Of a stretch of 14,090 nucleotides of DNA, positions 13,195-14,090 are shown one piece after another (positions within the stretch are counted from its first letter, which is position 1; each line of letters starts with the position of its first letter). This DNA comes from Bacteroidota bacterium (GTDB taxonomy: Bacteria > Bacteroidota > Bacteroidia > Sphingobacteriales > Sphingobacteriaceae), in NCBI GenBank assembly GCA_013286985.1, contig JABDEQ010000065.1, positions 1-14,090 of the forward strand, in the 5' to 3' direction. The translations under genes were made by a program, and so were the position numbers. Below the pieces are notes generated by a model. It worked only from the letters and a program-made list of their open reading frames with translations, was not told the origin of the DNA and did not search any database.

Positions 13195-13866
13195 TTAATC
13201 TGCAATTTTAAACTCCTGCCGACATAAACGCATACTGCTTAACCCATAAATTACGAAGCAGGATAGCAACAGGATATAAACCACAGGGTGAAAAACGGGG
13301 TTAAAAAAATGGAAAACCCTTGCTATCTGGCAAATGCCGTTAAGTATAATGCCTATGAATATTAAAAGCGTAGACATGCTTTGCATTGAGCGCTTTACAA
13401 TTGAACTCTTTCCCTCATCAGTTTTAATTATTAGTATTTTGGATTGATAAAAAAAATAAATAGCGGGCATAAACGCTGTGGCTATTAATCCAATTATTAG
13501 TACAAGAAATGTTATTTTATTTTGAGGTAGATAAAATCCGGTTATAACAAACAGCATGATTAGCAAGACGGTTTGCCAGTTTAAATAATATTTGATATTG
13601 GCCCAATGGAGCTTAGTTATTTTTTTGTAATAGGTTAATGGGTACTCCTTTATTATTTTTTTAAAAGTCCGGTAACCCTTAAAATGTGTTTCCACTAGCT
13701 CGTCAAAAACAAAAGCGATATTACGCTGATCGCCGTTTTCACGGGCAACTTCAATAGCTGTAATAATGTGATCTTTGATCTCATCATAAGGTTCCTGGTA
13801 TATACTTTTAATGTCGTTTTTTAAACGATCGTTAATATAATCTAAATCAATGGCGGTTAATTTCAT
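13195..13866 (-). CDS. Membrane protein with HAAS-like N-terminal domain
   Basis: The 223-residue protein begins with a soluble helical domain (1-90) containing DLDYINDRLKN, EPYDEIKDHIITAIEVAREN and FDELVETHFKGYRTFKKI, which resembles the HAAS-type domain of Bacteroidota membrane proteins. Four hydrophobic segments follow (about 96-113, 118-140, 165-183 and 192-212), ending in a short basic tail. Function is unknown; related proteins elsewhere often accompany PadR-type regulators. It lies 11 bases after another minus-strand membrane protein that runs off the right edge, so the two form an operon. The call to this family is by pattern, not by alignment. Confidence 0.7.
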   Translation of the reverse strand: MKLTAIDLDYINDRLKNDIKSIYQEPYDEIKDHIITAIEVARENGDQRNIAFVFDELVETHFKGYRTFKKIIKEYPLTYYKKITKLHWANIKYYLNWQTVLLIMLFVITGFYLPQNKITFLVLIIGLIATAFMPAIYFFYQSKILIIKTDEGKSSIVKRSMQSMSTLLIFIGIILNGICQIARVFHFFNPVFHPVVYILLLSCFVIYGLSSMRLCRQEFKIAD

Positions 13867-13877
13867 TTTACATGATG

Positions 13878-14090
13878 TTAAAATTTATCAGCAGCTAATA
13901 TTAGGGCCTTGGTTCTTGCTAAATCATTTCTGTAGAACCTCGCTAATGATAAATTATACAAAGCGTAGAACAACAAAAATGAGGTTACAAATACAGGATA
14001 GTATATCAGGGGCAACCACAGATGGGGTAACATAAGCGGCAAGCAGGGTATTGTCACTATTACATTAATGGCACTCCCGGTTAATGAAGG
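13878..14090 (-). CDS. Membrane protein, C-terminal part (runs off right edge)
   Basis: The minus-strand frame is open from the window edge to a TAA at 13880-13878, giving 70 residues. It has two hydrophobic stretches (VIVTIPCLPLMLPHLWLPLI and YYPVFVTSFLLFYALYNLSL) and a basic end (ARFYRNDLARTKALILAADKF). The last segment resembles the tail of HAAS-like membrane proteins, so it is probably a paralogue or operon partner of the gene 11 bases downstream. Its start and N-terminal domain are outside the window. Confidence 0.75.
   Translation of the reverse strand, partial: PSLTGSAINVIVTIPCLPLMLPHLWLPLIYYPVFVTSFLLFYALYNLSLARFYRNDLARTKALILAADKF

Noticed and set aside
13121..13198. 25-codon plus-strand frame with AGGTGAT upstream
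   Set aside because: Very short, ends inside the neighbouring gene and has no promoter or recognisable product.
13850..14035. Plus-strand 61-codon frame at the right end
   Set aside because: It is antisense to two better-supported minus-strand membrane protein genes.

Overview
The window looks like chromosome of a Bacteroidota bacterium, most likely Sphingobacteriaceae (Mucilaginibacter or Pedobacter type). The evidence is moderate AT-richness, start regions that mostly lack a strong Shine-Dalgarno sequence, Bacteroidota-style promoters (TTTG, about 20 nt, TAnnTTTG), secreted TonB C-terminal-domain proteins with the FPGG signature, an M1 peptidase with GMEHQ instead of GAMEN, and HAAS-like membrane proteins. 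The genus call is inference. I see no rRNA, tRNA, CRISPR array, insertion sequence or phage gene.

Left part (1-3120) is the anomalous region. A polyprenyl diphosphate synthase is present in two pieces that point away from each other. Its N-terminus reads leftwards from an ATG at 226 and its C-terminus reads rightwards from 227, so the gene is split and inverted at one point. It is followed on the plus strand by a secreted TonB-domain protein, an M1-family metallopeptidase and a second TonB-domain protein. Between the first TonB-domain gene and the peptidase lies a 72-bp perfect inverted copy of the peptidase's own codons 162-185. Two inversion-type scars within 1.6 kb point either to a real invertible or rearranged locus or to a chimeric assembly.

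Middle (3130-7550), all on the minus strand: rplU-rpmA with a clear promoter and a strong terminator, a membrane-anchored hypothetical protein, a dicarboxylate/amino-acid:cation symporter, the Dps miniferritin, and a YbjQ-family protein. The spacers hold palindromes and REP-like repeats. Divergent from ybjQ, a 58-residue His-rich peptide (7786-7962, +) has an unusually good ribosome binding site.

Right part (8038-14090), all on the minus strand. A Crp/Fnr regulator is followed by a perfect TGTGA-N6-TCACA site and then a tight cluster: small membrane protein, MFS exporter, and an isochorismatase-fold protein lacking the catalytic Cys. Next comes a two-gene operon of exported ferritin-like proteins ending in a GNRA-loop terminator, then a 612-bp gene-free stretch, and finally two adjacent membrane proteins, the last cut by the window edge. 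Dps and the exported ferritin-like pair suggest iron and oxidative-stress handling in two compartments. Apart from the regulated cluster, the window reads as ordinary core genome.
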